In this document: positions 15,672 to 23,064 of the stretch, piece by piece | Position numbering within the stretch: position 1 is the first letter of the stretch | Layout: each line of letters begins with the position of its first letter | Origin: an uncultured Gammaproteobacteria bacterium | Lineage (GTDB): Bacteria; Pseudomonadota; Gammaproteobacteria; Pseudomonadales; Azotimanducaceae | Assembly: GCA_913045175.1 (NCBI GenBank) | Contig: CAJWQG010000001.1 | Location: 1-64,000 of the forward strand | Reading direction: 5' to 3' | Length of the DNA: 64,000 bases | The notes under the pieces: model-generated | Database searches by the model: none | Told to the model about the DNA's origin: nothing | Seen by the model: the letters and a program-made list of their open reading frames with translations, nothing else | Program-made: the position numbers and the translations under genes

Positions 15672-17030
15672 CTACACGCGCTTGCAAACACCCGCAAAGT
15701 CATACCTGTTGAGGACCGACTCTGTGGTTGTCAGGATCCTATCGAAATCACTTTCGTTGTGCGCAAAGGACATATAGATGTGGTTTGAGGTGGGAACCGA
15801 AAGGAAGATGCCTTCGTTAATCATCGCCAGGTAAAACAGTTCGATAAGGTCGTCGTCGAGGTCGAAACGGTTTTGGAAGTTAACTGCTTCGCTGGAGAAA
15901 TAAAGTACCAGCATCGAGCCCAGTCGGTTGATCTGCGCGGGGATATTGTGCAGCTCGAAAGCTGCTGCCATATCTTCCCTGAGAACTTTGGCTCGGTCGT
16001 TGAGCTGCTGATACCCCTGAGCTCCGAGTTCTTCATAGGTTGTCAGTGCACCGATAGCCGCGGCAAGTGCTGAGTTGCCATCGTTCATGGTGCCGGACTG
16101 ATAGACCCGCGGGGTGCCCCGTGGTGCTTCGGGGTCGACCGTGCTCATGATGTCTTCGCGGCCTGCGACGACCGCGAGTTTCTCGCCAGCTGCAACCGCT
16201 TTAGCATAGGTCGCAATATCCGGCATGACATTGAAAAATTCCTGTGCACCACCGGGTGCGAGGCGGAAACCGGTGATGACTTCATCGAAAATAAGGAGCA
16301 CACCTTTTTCCTGCGTGAGTTCTCGCAGCACGATGAGGAAGTCCTTATGGTCTTCTCTTCCCCACAGTCCACTGCGGTGCATCGCCGGGTCGAAGATGAC
16401 TGCAGCGGTGTCATCGTCCAGTGCCTGACGCACTGAATTAATGTTGGTGTATTCGGCGGTGTTGATATCGACGATGGCATCCCTGGGTATACCCGCTGAC
16501 GCGATTGCACGAGACCCATTCAGCGCGAACAGGACGGCGTCATCCTGGCCATGGTAGTGACCGTAGAATTTCAGGATTTTGCTTTTGCCGGTGAAAGCTC
16601 GGGCTATACGCAGCGCCGCAATTACTGCTTCCGTACCGGTGTTAAGAAATCGTACCCGTTCTGCACAAGGTACCAGCGTGGTGATTTTTTCAGCCACATC
16701 GATGAGCGTGCTCGGATTGAAGGGTAATGATCCCTGGGCTTTATGGTCCTCAATGCTCGCGACCACCGCAGGATGATTGTGACCCAACATCATGGGTCCA
16801 TTGGCACTAAAGCAATCGATATATTCGTTGCCATCTACATCGGTAATTTTGGATCCCTGGCTGCTTTGGGTGTAAAGCGGATAGGGTGAGAAAAATCGCA
16901 GATTGCCTGATACACCGCCCGCTAAAGATTTTCTTGCTCGATTGAATAGTTTGTCCGAGTTAGGGGTCTTTGCGCGGTAGTCAGAGAAGATACGGTCTCT
17001 AAGCTGGCTGAGCTTGTCCTCTGCTGGCAT
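15672..17030 (-). CDS. Class III PLP aminotransferase, glutamate-1-semialdehyde aminomutase-like
   Basis: Fold-type I PLP enzyme of about 452 residues. It has 'DVDGNEYIDCFSANGPMMLGHNHP' at the N-terminus, 'FLNTGTEAVIAALRIAR' for cofactor binding, 'LLIFDEVITGFRLAPGGAQ' with the PLP-pyridine Asp, and the candidate Schiff-base Lys in 'YAKAVAAGE'. It is related to HemL, but its operon of PhyH, BVMO and GNAT indicates a special pathway and not tetrapyrrole synthesis. The track start is GTG at 17051; ATG at 17030, preceded by GGGAA, looks better. It is first in its operon and sits just downstream of the palindromic operator. Confidence 0.87.
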   Translation of the reverse strand: MPAEDKLSQLRDRIFSDYRAKTPNSDKLFNRARKSLAGGVSGNLRFFSPYPLYTQSSQGSKITDVDGNEYIDCFSANGPMMLGHNHPAVVASIEDHKAQGSLPFNPSTLIDVAEKITTLVPCAERVRFLNTGTEAVIAALRIARAFTGKSKILKFYGHYHGQDDAVLFALNGSRAIASAGIPRDAIVDINTAEYTNINSVRQALDDDTAAVIFDPAMHRSGLWGREDHKDFLIVLRELTQEKGVLLIFDEVITGFRLAPGGAQEFFNVMPDIATYAKAVAAGEKLAVVAGREDIMSTVDPEAPRGTPRVYQSGTMNDGNSALAAAIGALTTYEELGAQGYQQLNDRAKVLREDMAAAFELHNIPAQINRLGSMLVLYFSSEAVNFQNRFDLDDDLIELFYLAMINEGIFLSVPTSNHIYMSFAHNESDFDRILTTTESVLNRYDFAGVCKRV

Positions 17031-17079
17031 GAGGCGTTCCCGGGTTGACACGCATCGCAGTCTGCATGTTTACTTCTGC

Positions 17080-17113
17080 CACTTCAACACGTCGAAGTGT
17101 TGCACAACACTTC
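17080..17113. promoter_or_regulatory. Palindromic operator in divergent promoter
   Basis: GAAGTGTTG-CA-CAACACTTC (17094-17113) is a 9-2-9 perfect inverted repeat. A further CACTTC half-site at 17080-17085 pairs with the left GAAGTG. It lies between the divergent aminotransferase operon and the PhyH-MFS-TetR operon. This is the size and form of a TetR operator, so the TetR encoded at 19361 is the obvious candidate to bind it and control both directions (inference). Confidence 0.7.
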
Positions 17114-17168
17114 TTAGATCAGTTCACCAATCGTGCGATGAATGCAAAACAGAATTCGGAGCTATTCT

Positions 17169-18050
17169 ATGAGTGAAGCAGAAAACACACAGTTACAGGT
17201 ACCTAAAATCCTATACGACACACGTGAACCATTTGATCTCACGGACGATCTTCAAGCCAAAATAGAGGAGCTCGATCTTGTCGAGGCGGTCGAGCATGTA
17301 AAAGAGTATGGCTACGGCTATATTTACGATGCAGTCACGCAGGAATTTGCAGAGCGATTACGTGAGACCATTATTCGCATCGCGAATTCACCAGACGGTG
17401 CAATCGGTATCGACACCGGGGCGAATATGCTCCTGGCCAAAGATCCAGTATTCGAGGAAGGGGTGTTGAATCCCAAGATTCTGGCGATAGTCGAAGTTCT
17501 TTGTGGGAAGGGCGCCTTGCTTTCGCAGGTAGCGGGTTCCGTTAAGCCAAAGTCTGCGCCTGATCAGCCTGCCGTTGGCGGTTTGCACGCCGACCAGAAT
17601 TGGACGCCCGCACCATTCCCTGTACACAACCAGATGGTGACATTCTGTTGGGTGTGCGACGACTTTTCTGCCGAGGGCGGCTCCACAAAGGTGGTTCCCA
17701 AATCGCATCTTTTGCGCCGTCACCCTAACGATCAGGAAGTTGCTGAAGAAGAGGGTATCGTCTCAACCGAATGTCCCGCAGGGTCCGTCGTGTTCTGGGA
17801 TGGTTCATCCTGGCATTCGGGCGGCGGGCTACGAACGATTGATGGTGAGCGCGTTGTGCTTCATGTTACCTATAGCCGGCTGGCGCTCCGACCGGTAGAA
17901 AACTATGACTTCCTCGGGGATGACTGGCTTGCGGATAAACCCTACGAGATGCGCGTTGTACTCGGACGTGAGGATTTCCTCGCTACCCCTGATGGCGGGT
18001 TCGCCCATGGTGAGAAACTGGAGCGGACGTTTGCCTGGTCGAAGGAATAG
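17169..18050 (+). CDS. PhyH-family Fe(II)/2-oxoglutarate dioxygenase
   Basis: Predicted 293-residue oxygenase. Iron ligands are HxD in 'GLHADQNW' (about residue 140) and the distal His in 'SSWHSGGG'. The 2-oxoglutarate-binding Arg is probably in 'GERVVLH'. The double-stranded beta-helix core includes 'FCWVCDDFSAEGGSTKVVPKSH'. The start at MSEAENTQ is chosen over the track start because CGGAG lies upstream. It heads a plus-strand unit with an MFS exporter and a TetR. Its N-terminus ('VEHVKEYGYGYIYDA...ERLRETI') closely resembles the PhyH proteins at 22133 and 27626. PhyH enzymes hydroxylate acyl-CoAs or varied natural products; the substrate is unknown. Confidence 0.9.
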   Translation: MSEAENTQLQVPKILYDTREPFDLTDDLQAKIEELDLVEAVEHVKEYGYGYIYDAVTQEFAERLRETIIRIANSPDGAIGIDTGANMLLAKDPVFEEGVLNPKILAIVEVLCGKGALLSQVAGSVKPKSAPDQPAVGGLHADQNWTPAPFPVHNQMVTFCWVCDDFSAEGGSTKVVPKSHLLRRHPNDQEVAEEEGIVSTECPAGSVVFWDGSSWHSGGGLRTIDGERVVLHVTYSRLALRPVENYDFLGDDWLADKPYEMRVVLGREDFLATPDGGFAHGEKLERTFAWSKE

Positions 18051-18083
18051 CATTCCCTGCTTTTTTGCCAGGCAGGTACGCTC

Positions 18084-19328
18084 TTGATACGTGTCTGGTT
18101 TGCCACCACCTTTGAGGCCTTAGGGAATCCACGGTTTCGACTGCTGTGGACAGCATCGCTGTTTTCAATGTTGGCCTTCATGATGCAGTGGACGCTGATG
18201 GCGGTGGTGGCCTTCGAACTCTCTGGTACCAACACGGCAGTGGGTCTGGTGCAGTTGGGTCTTGGTCTGTCGATGCTGATCCTTGGTCCGTTCGGCGGTG
18301 TTTTTGCAGATCGCGTCTCAAAGAAACCGTTAGTAATCTGGGGTGAAGCGCTTATCGGCGCTTCTTTCGCTGTCACCGGGGTCATGATTCTTACTGGCAC
18401 ACTCACATTGTTCTGGCTTACGGCACTGACCGCGGTCATGGGTGTGGTGTATGCGTTTCTTGGTCCTGCCCTGCAAGCCTGGGTAGCAGAAGTCGTACCG
18501 AGGACCATCTTGCCCAATGCGGTTGCGCTCAATCAACTCGCATCCAGCGCCAATCGTGTACTTGGCCCTTTTGTAGCAGGACTGATGCTCGGCAGCGCAG
18601 TGATTGGTTCTGGAGGCGCCTACCTTTTTATGGGGGCGCTGTTCGTGATGGTTGTGCTCACGGTCTCTCGGCTTCCAGCCACCACGCCCAAGCTGGATGC
18701 GGAACGTCGTGCTGTCTCAGTGGAGCTGATGCAAGGCATTCGTTACGTTGTGCGGAATCCTGTCATTCGTACGTTGATGCTGCTTTATATGACAGTGGTT
18801 GCTGTTGGATTTATGTGGCAAATCGCTTTGCCAGCCTTCCTTGAACGACACCTGGATCGTTCGCCCACTGATGTTGGACTCATTTTTACCATCAACGCGA
18901 TCTCATCGTTGGTGGCGATTGTGCCACTGACCGCAATTGTTGGGACCCGCTGGGCCTGGCCGGCAATGTATGTCTGTATTGGGCTATTGGGTGTCGGATT
19001 CTTCATGCTTGCCGTCGCCTCAACATTCACGATGACGGTGGTCGCAACGCTCGCCCTGGGTCCGGGAATGTCCGGATTCATACTGCTCAATAATACCCTA
19101 ACGATGGCTAATACTGACGCCGGTTTCTTTGGTCGCGTGATGTCTCTAACAATGCTGGCATGGGGATTTCAGGCAGCAACAGCGTTGCCATTCGGTATGC
19201 TGGCGGATGCTTTTGGTGAGCGTGAAATGCTGTGGAGTTTTGGCGCACTGCTTTTGGTCATCGCTTTTGTGTGTGGGTGGACCACCCGTAACCTGCAAAG
19301 GCAATCCTTAAATGTCAGTGAGCTTTGA
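18084..19328 (+). CDS. MFS transporter, EntS/DHA3-like exporter
   Basis: Major facilitator protein of 414 residues with about 12 membrane segments. The N-terminus 'FEALGNPRFRLLWTASLFSML' and 'GLGLSMLILGPFGGVFADRVSKKPLV' (the loop 2-3 signature of drug/siderophore exporters) match the MFS_3/EntS group. It starts with TTG 33 bases after the PhyH stop and is followed within 32 bases by a TetR gene, so the three form an operon. A likely role is export of the pathway substrate or a toxic intermediate, induced through the TetR. Confidence 0.85.
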   Translation: MIRVWFATTFEALGNPRFRLLWTASLFSMLAFMMQWTLMAVVAFELSGTNTAVGLVQLGLGLSMLILGPFGGVFADRVSKKPLVIWGEALIGASFAVTGVMILTGTLTLFWLTALTAVMGVVYAFLGPALQAWVAEVVPRTILPNAVALNQLASSANRVLGPFVAGLMLGSAVIGSGGAYLFMGALFVMVVLTVSRLPATTPKLDAERRAVSVELMQGIRYVVRNPVIRTLMLLYMTVVAVGFMWQIALPAFLERHLDRSPTDVGLIFTINAISSLVAIVPLTAIVGTRWAWPAMYVCIGLLGVGFFMLAVASTFTMTVVATLALGPGMSGFILLNNTLTMANTDAGFFGRVMSLTMLAWGFQAATALPFGMLADAFGEREMLWSFGALLLVIAFVCGWTTRNLQRQSLNVSEL

Positions 19329-19360
19329 TAAGCACCACTGTTTGTTAGGATAATGCGGTT

Positions 19361-19975
19361 ATGTCAGAACCTATCCCCATACGCCAACAGCGCAAAGCGG
19401 AAACCCGTAACAAACTGATTACGGCTGCTAAGGAGCTCTTCGAAAAACAGGGCTATGAGTCCACTACCCTGGAAGGCATTGCAGAGCGCGCAGGGTTACA
19501 CGTGCAGACGCTGTATCGGCATTTCGGCAGCAAGGTTGAACTGGCTGCCGCCGGTGAAGAAACACAACTCGACCATTTTCGTGGGGCTATCAGGGATGAA
19601 AACCGTGAAGGTTCAACCATTGAATTCTGGCGCCAATATCTGGGCGGCCTCGCACATCGGGTTACCGATAGGGATGGCGGTAGAAGCTATCGGGATGTAT
19701 TGCACTATGAATTGGAGTCGCCAGCTGTATCCTTCCGTCTGGCGCAACTCAGCCAGGAGTATAAGGATCTGTTTGCCGAATCCCTGGAAGAAGACCTAAG
19801 TATTGAAGACTCAGAGGAACGTCGAAATACAGCACGACTGATTGTCATTACTTTATGGGGTGCCCATGAGTATGTGATGGCGCGATACGATCAGGACGTT
19901 GGTTTTGATCTCGCGACCGAATCAGTGGCTATGATTGATCGTGTAGAGCAGCTCTTCGCACATCTTTTGCAGTAG
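19361..19975 (+). CDS. TetR-family regulator
   Basis: Repressor-type protein of 204 residues. The N-terminal helix-turn-helix (about 12-60) has the recognition helix in 'GLHVQTLYRHFGSK'. The C-terminal ligand-binding domain is diverse ('SYRDVLHYELESPAVSFRL'). It is the last gene of the PhyH-MFS-TetR unit and probably autoregulates it through the palindrome at 17094-17113. It shares the HVQTLYR recognition helix with the TetR proteins at 26704 and 60384, which suggests common ancestry within the island. Confidence 0.9.
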   Translation: MSEPIPIRQQRKAETRNKLITAAKELFEKQGYESTTLEGIAERAGLHVQTLYRHFGSKVELAAAGEETQLDHFRGAIRDENREGSTIEFWRQYLGGLAHRVTDRDGGRSYRDVLHYELESPAVSFRLAQLSQEYKDLFAESLEEDLSIEDSEERRNTARLIVITLWGAHEYVMARYDQDVGFDLATESVAMIDRVEQLFAHLLQ

Positions 19976-20035
19976 GCCTAGGCTCGCAGCGCCCGCGCCT
20001 CATCGATCGCGCGGTGCAGGTTCGGAAAGCGCTAG

Positions 20036-20794
20036 TCAGCGCGCATGCGCCAGGCCACCATCAACAATAACCGTTTCGCCGACCACATAATCGCCAGCAC
20101 GGCTGGCAAGAAACACAGCGGCACCGGCCATGTCTTCCCAGGAGCCAACTCTTTTTATAGGAATGCCGTTGATGAGTTTTTCGGGCGTGTCCCGCGCCGC
20201 GCGATTCAAATTCGAGGCAAAGGCGCCCGGCGCTATCCCGGAAACGAGTACATTTTTACCGACCAGTTTCAGCGACTGATGTTTGGTCAGTTGAATCAGA
20301 CCGGCCTTCGAGGCTATGTAGCTGGGCGTATCGTTTTTCGAATTCCAAATACCGTCAACCGACGATATGTTGATGACCTTAGCAGGTCGTTCAGGCGATC
20401 CATTCGCCACGAGCCTGGGGAGCAGTTGCTGGGTCGTAAAAAAAACGGACTTAAGGTTGAGGTCCATCACTTTGTCCCAGCCGTTTTCGGGGAATTCCTC
20501 GATGGGTGCACCCCAGCTTGTACCAGCGTTGTTGACCAGAATATCAACCATGTCCGGAAGCTCCGCAACCACCGCTTCGATACCCGCAAGCGTTGATATA
20601 TCTCCTGGACAGGCAGAAATTTCACCAAACTCCGATAACTCCGTAACGGTCTGGGCACAGCGTTCGGCATTTCTGGCATTGATAATCACTGTCGCACCGT
20701 GTTCCAGAAAACCGCGTGCGATCATGGCGCCGATACCGGTACTGCCACCGGTTATGAAAGCTGTTCGACCTTCAAGACTGAATAATGTCGACAT
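20036..20794 (-). CDS. Short-chain dehydrogenase/reductase (SDR)
   Basis: Classical NAD(P)-dependent SDR of 252 residues. It has the cofactor motif TGGSTGIG (about 14-21), NNAG at about 90, and the catalytic Ser in 'INISSVDG' with YIASK about 15 residues later. It ends with 'GETVIVDGGLAHAR'. All catalytic residues are present, so it should oxidise an alcohol or reduce a ketone. It is the last of three minus-strand genes, 5 bases after the NTF2-like gene. There is no clear Shine-Dalgarno, so translation probably depends on coupling to that gene. Confidence 0.9.
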   Translation of the reverse strand: MSTLFSLEGRTAFITGGSTGIGAMIARGFLEHGATVIINARNAERCAQTVTELSEFGEISACPGDISTLAGIEAVVAELPDMVDILVNNAGTSWGAPIEEFPENGWDKVMDLNLKSVFFTTQQLLPRLVANGSPERPAKVINISSVDGIWNSKNDTPSYIASKAGLIQLTKHQSLKLVGKNVLVSGIAPGAFASNLNRAARDTPEKLINGIPIKRVGSWEDMAGAAVFLASRAGDYVVGETVIVDGGLAHAR

Positions 20795-20799
20795 GAAGT

Positions 20800-21225
20800 T
20801 TACTGTGCGGCTGGGGGAACACCCACGGCATTGCCCTGATGCTGCTCATTTGACGCCAGTGAATCGAGCAGTTCGACGACCTCATGAACGAGACCGTCCG
20901 TTGTCTTCGCAAATAGCACGTATTCAACGTTGTAGGGGTTGCCACGACGGCTCATCGCGCGAAACACGAAGCGGACCACGCTCGATGACTCGTCGCCAAT
21001 TTCGTCGAGAATCTCGACCGTTACCGACCCGGGCTCGTAGAATTTCGTAAAGACCGCCTCATTGAAGGCGCAGACTGCATCTTTACCGACATGGGGTCCC
21101 GCAATATTCGGAGCGAGTGAGTGGTTGAGGCGCCAGGTGACATCGGCTGTGTACATGTTTGCCAGGGCGTCAAGGTCGCCGAATGCTTCGATAAGACTGC
21201 GCGCGGGGGTGGGATTCGTCATCAT
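20800..21225 (-). CDS. SnoaL/NTF2-like fold protein
   Basis: Small cone-fold protein of 141 residues. The N-terminal helix 'ARSLIEAFGDLDALANMYTADVTWRLNHSL' and later strands 'GSVTVEILDEIGDESSSVVRF' are typical of the SnoaL-like/NTF2-like superfamily, which includes cyclases, isomerases, dehydratases and binding proteins. It starts at a double ATG after AAAGGAAA. It is placed between two SDR genes in a minus-strand unit divergent from a PhyH gene, so it probably acts on the same small molecule. The exact reaction cannot be told. Confidence 0.75.
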   Translation of the reverse strand: MMTNPTPARSLIEAFGDLDALANMYTADVTWRLNHSLAPNIAGPHVGKDAVCAFNEAVFTKFYEPGSVTVEILDEIGDESSSVVRFVFRAMSRRGNPYNVEYVLFAKTTDGLVHEVVELLDSLASNEQHQGNAVGVPPAAQ

Positions 21226-21267
21226 TTTTTCCTTTGTAAGTTTGCGTTCGTTTTACAATGCCATCCG

Positions 21268-21984
21268 TTAGGGAAGCAAGGCCCCGCCGTCGACATCAAT
21301 AGTAACGCCTGTCATAAATGTATTGGTCATGCAGAGAAAAATCGCAGCGGCGATTTCCTCGGCTTCGCCTACTCGCCCTAACAGAACACCTTTACCCATA
21401 TTTGCCAATACGTCGGCCTTCTTATCACCGAGACCGTCGAACATGCCCGTGCTGATGATGCCTGGTGCGACCACGTTTACTCGTTTCGGTGCAATTTCCA
21501 GTGCCAGCGCACGGGTAAGACCCTCCACGGCACAGCCGGTGCAGGAGACCGAAGACATCCCCACATTGGCTTTTCGTGCGGGAATACCACTGACAAATGT
21601 GAGAGAACCCTTTTCTGTGAGGAAGGGCACGCCCAGTCTGGCGACATTGGTGTAACTCCAGAATTTTTCAAAGGCCCCGCGGAACTGTTCATCGGTCTGT
21701 TCCATGAAGGGCTTCATGGTTCGCTCGGCGCCGGTAGCGGCAGAAACGATATGATCTACTGAGCCAACGGATTCGAATAGTGCCTTCAGGCCCTCATGGT
21801 CATGGGTATCGAGTTGCTGGAAGTTGATATCGGGATGGTCGGCGCTGGCTGCGCTTATTTTGGACTCGGTGCGACTGACCGCCCAGACGTTGGCACCCGC
21901 CTCCCGGGCTTTGATCGCCGTGGCGAGTCCGATGCCTGATGTGCCGCCGGTGACTATAACGTTTTGATTATCAAAGGCTCCCAT
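21268..21984 (-). CDS. SDR-fold protein lacking catalytic Tyr and Lys
   Basis: SDR-like protein of 238 residues. The nucleotide motif TGGTSGIG is intact. The segment that should read YxxxK aligns as V-S-C-T-G ('SSVSCTGCAVEGLTRALALE'), so both the general base Tyr and the Lys are absent. The NNAG motif is also replaced, by 'VSAATG'. It is therefore an atypical SDR, perhaps like the Lin1944/SDR_c11 group, and may be non-catalytic or use another mechanism. The start at MGAFDNQN is chosen because a strong GGAGGAGGG lies just upstream. It is first in the SDR-NTF2-SDR unit. Confidence 0.85.
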   Translation of the reverse strand: MGAFDNQNVIVTGGTSGIGLATAIKAREAGANVWAVSRTESKISAASADHPDINFQQLDTHDHEGLKALFESVGSVDHIVSAATGAERTMKPFMEQTDEQFRGAFEKFWSYTNVARLGVPFLTEKGSLTFVSGIPARKANVGMSSVSCTGCAVEGLTRALALEIAPKRVNVVAPGIISTGMFDGLGDKKADVLANMGKGVLLGRVGEAEEIAAAIFLCMTNTFMTGVTIDVDGGALLP

Positions 21985-22055
21985 GGATGCCCTCCTCCAA
22001 TTTGAAAGGGGGCAAAATAGCATCTGTGGGGACCATTACCAAGGTGGAAATCGGT

Positions 22056-22076
22056 GCGCCCTCTGGACCCGGGCGC
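22056..22076. promoter_or_regulatory. GC-rich hairpin in divergent SDR/PhyH spacer
   Basis: GCGCCC (22056-22061) and GGGCGC (22071-22076) form an inverted repeat in the 148-base spacer between the atypical SDR and the PhyH gene at 22133. It may be an operator or a leader hairpin; support is weak. Confidence 0.3.
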
Positions 22077-22132
22077 CGACACCTGTTGCAAGATGCCCCC
22101 AGTTAGCTGAATATTCCACCGGAGGAAAAAAT

Positions 22133-22969
22133 ATGTCTCTTTTAACTGAAACCCGCGACGACACCCTGCCGCCGGATGAGATCTCCGACGAGCTGGCACC
22201 AACCATCGCTGAACTTGGTCTGGAAGACACCTGTCGACAGCTGGTGGAAGAGGGCTATGCGGTTATCGAAAATGTATCTTCTCCGGAGTTCAACGAACGG
22301 CTTCGGGAAACTATTCTACGCCTGGTTAAACCTGTTCAGGTCACCGGCAAGACCGCGGGTATGAACATGCTCCTGTTAAAAGACCCGGTCTTTGGCGAAG
22401 CGATAACCAACCCGAAGCTGATGGCGATGGCTGAGTTTTCCGTAGGACGCGGTTATCTCATTTCACAGGTGACATCCACAGTCACCCCACAGGGCGAGGG
22501 ACATTATGGGCTGCATGCCGACCAGGTCTGGCTGCCGGCACCGTTTCCCGAGCACAACATGAACCTGACCTTTTGCTGGGTGACTGATGGTTATAGCGCG
22601 GAGCAGGGCGCCACGGTGATTGTTCCGGGTAGTCACAGGCTGCGGCGTCATCCCAACCATGCAGAAATGGAAGCCCGGGAAGGTGCCATCCCGATTGAGT
22701 GTCCACCGAACTCGATCGTTATGTGGGACGGCCGTGCGTGGCATAGTTCATCGCCGCGAATATCGCCCGGTGAACGTGTTGTGTGTCATATCTCCTGTTC
22801 AAGACTCGCCATGCGCGTCATCGAGAATTATTCTGCGCATGCGGATGACTTGATCGAACGTCATGGTCAACGCATGGCACAGCTGCTAGGGCGCAACGAT
22901 AGTCTCGATTCACCTTCTGGTTTTCGCTACGAGAACGCTATCGAAACTTTTAACAATTCGAGAATCTGA
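22133..22969 (+). CDS. PhyH-family Fe(II)/2-oxoglutarate dioxygenase
   Basis: Predicted 278-residue oxygenase. The iron ligands are HxD in 'GLHADQVW' (about residue 125) and the distal His in 'GRAWHSSSPR'. The Arg in 'GERVVCH' should bind 2-oxoglutarate. 'CWVTDGYSAEQGATVIVPGSHRLRRHP' is very like the PhyH at 17169. The track ORF starts 50 codons early; ATG at 22133 follows a strong GGAGGAAAAAAT. It is divergent from the SDR-NTF2-SDR unit. Its 3' end is followed after 8 bases by a REP-like palindrome. Confidence 0.9.
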   Translation: MSLLTETRDDTLPPDEISDELAPTIAELGLEDTCRQLVEEGYAVIENVSSPEFNERLRETILRLVKPVQVTGKTAGMNMLLLKDPVFGEAITNPKLMAMAEFSVGRGYLISQVTSTVTPQGEGHYGLHADQVWLPAPFPEHNMNLTFCWVTDGYSAEQGATVIVPGSHRLRRHPNHAEMEAREGAIPIECPPNSIVMWDGRAWHSSSPRISPGERVVCHISCSRLAMRVIENYSAHADDLIERHGQRMAQLLGRNDSLDSPSGFRYENAIETFNNSRI

Positions 22970-22977
22970 TCGCCATG

Positions 22978-23064
22978 AAAAAAAGGGGTCAGGTTCATTT
23001 TCCACCATATTCTGTCTGAACGGCCAAGTTTTCAGAAGGAAAAATGAACCTGACCCCTTTTTTT
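22978..23064. repeat. REP-like inverted repeat, family B, copy 1
   Basis: The left arm contains AAAGGGGTCAGGTTCATTTT (22978-23003) and the right arm (23038-23064) is its inverse; the loop is about 34 bases. The right arm includes the ATG start codon and first codons of the following binding-protein gene. A second family B copy follows that gene at 24879-24940. A GGGGTCAGGT core like this fits REP elements mobilised by RAYT-type tyrosine transposases. Confidence 0.85.

Noticed and set aside
20045-20596. 183-residue plus-strand ORF opposite the SDR
   Set aside because: Antisense to a catalytic-motif-bearing SDR; no independent support.
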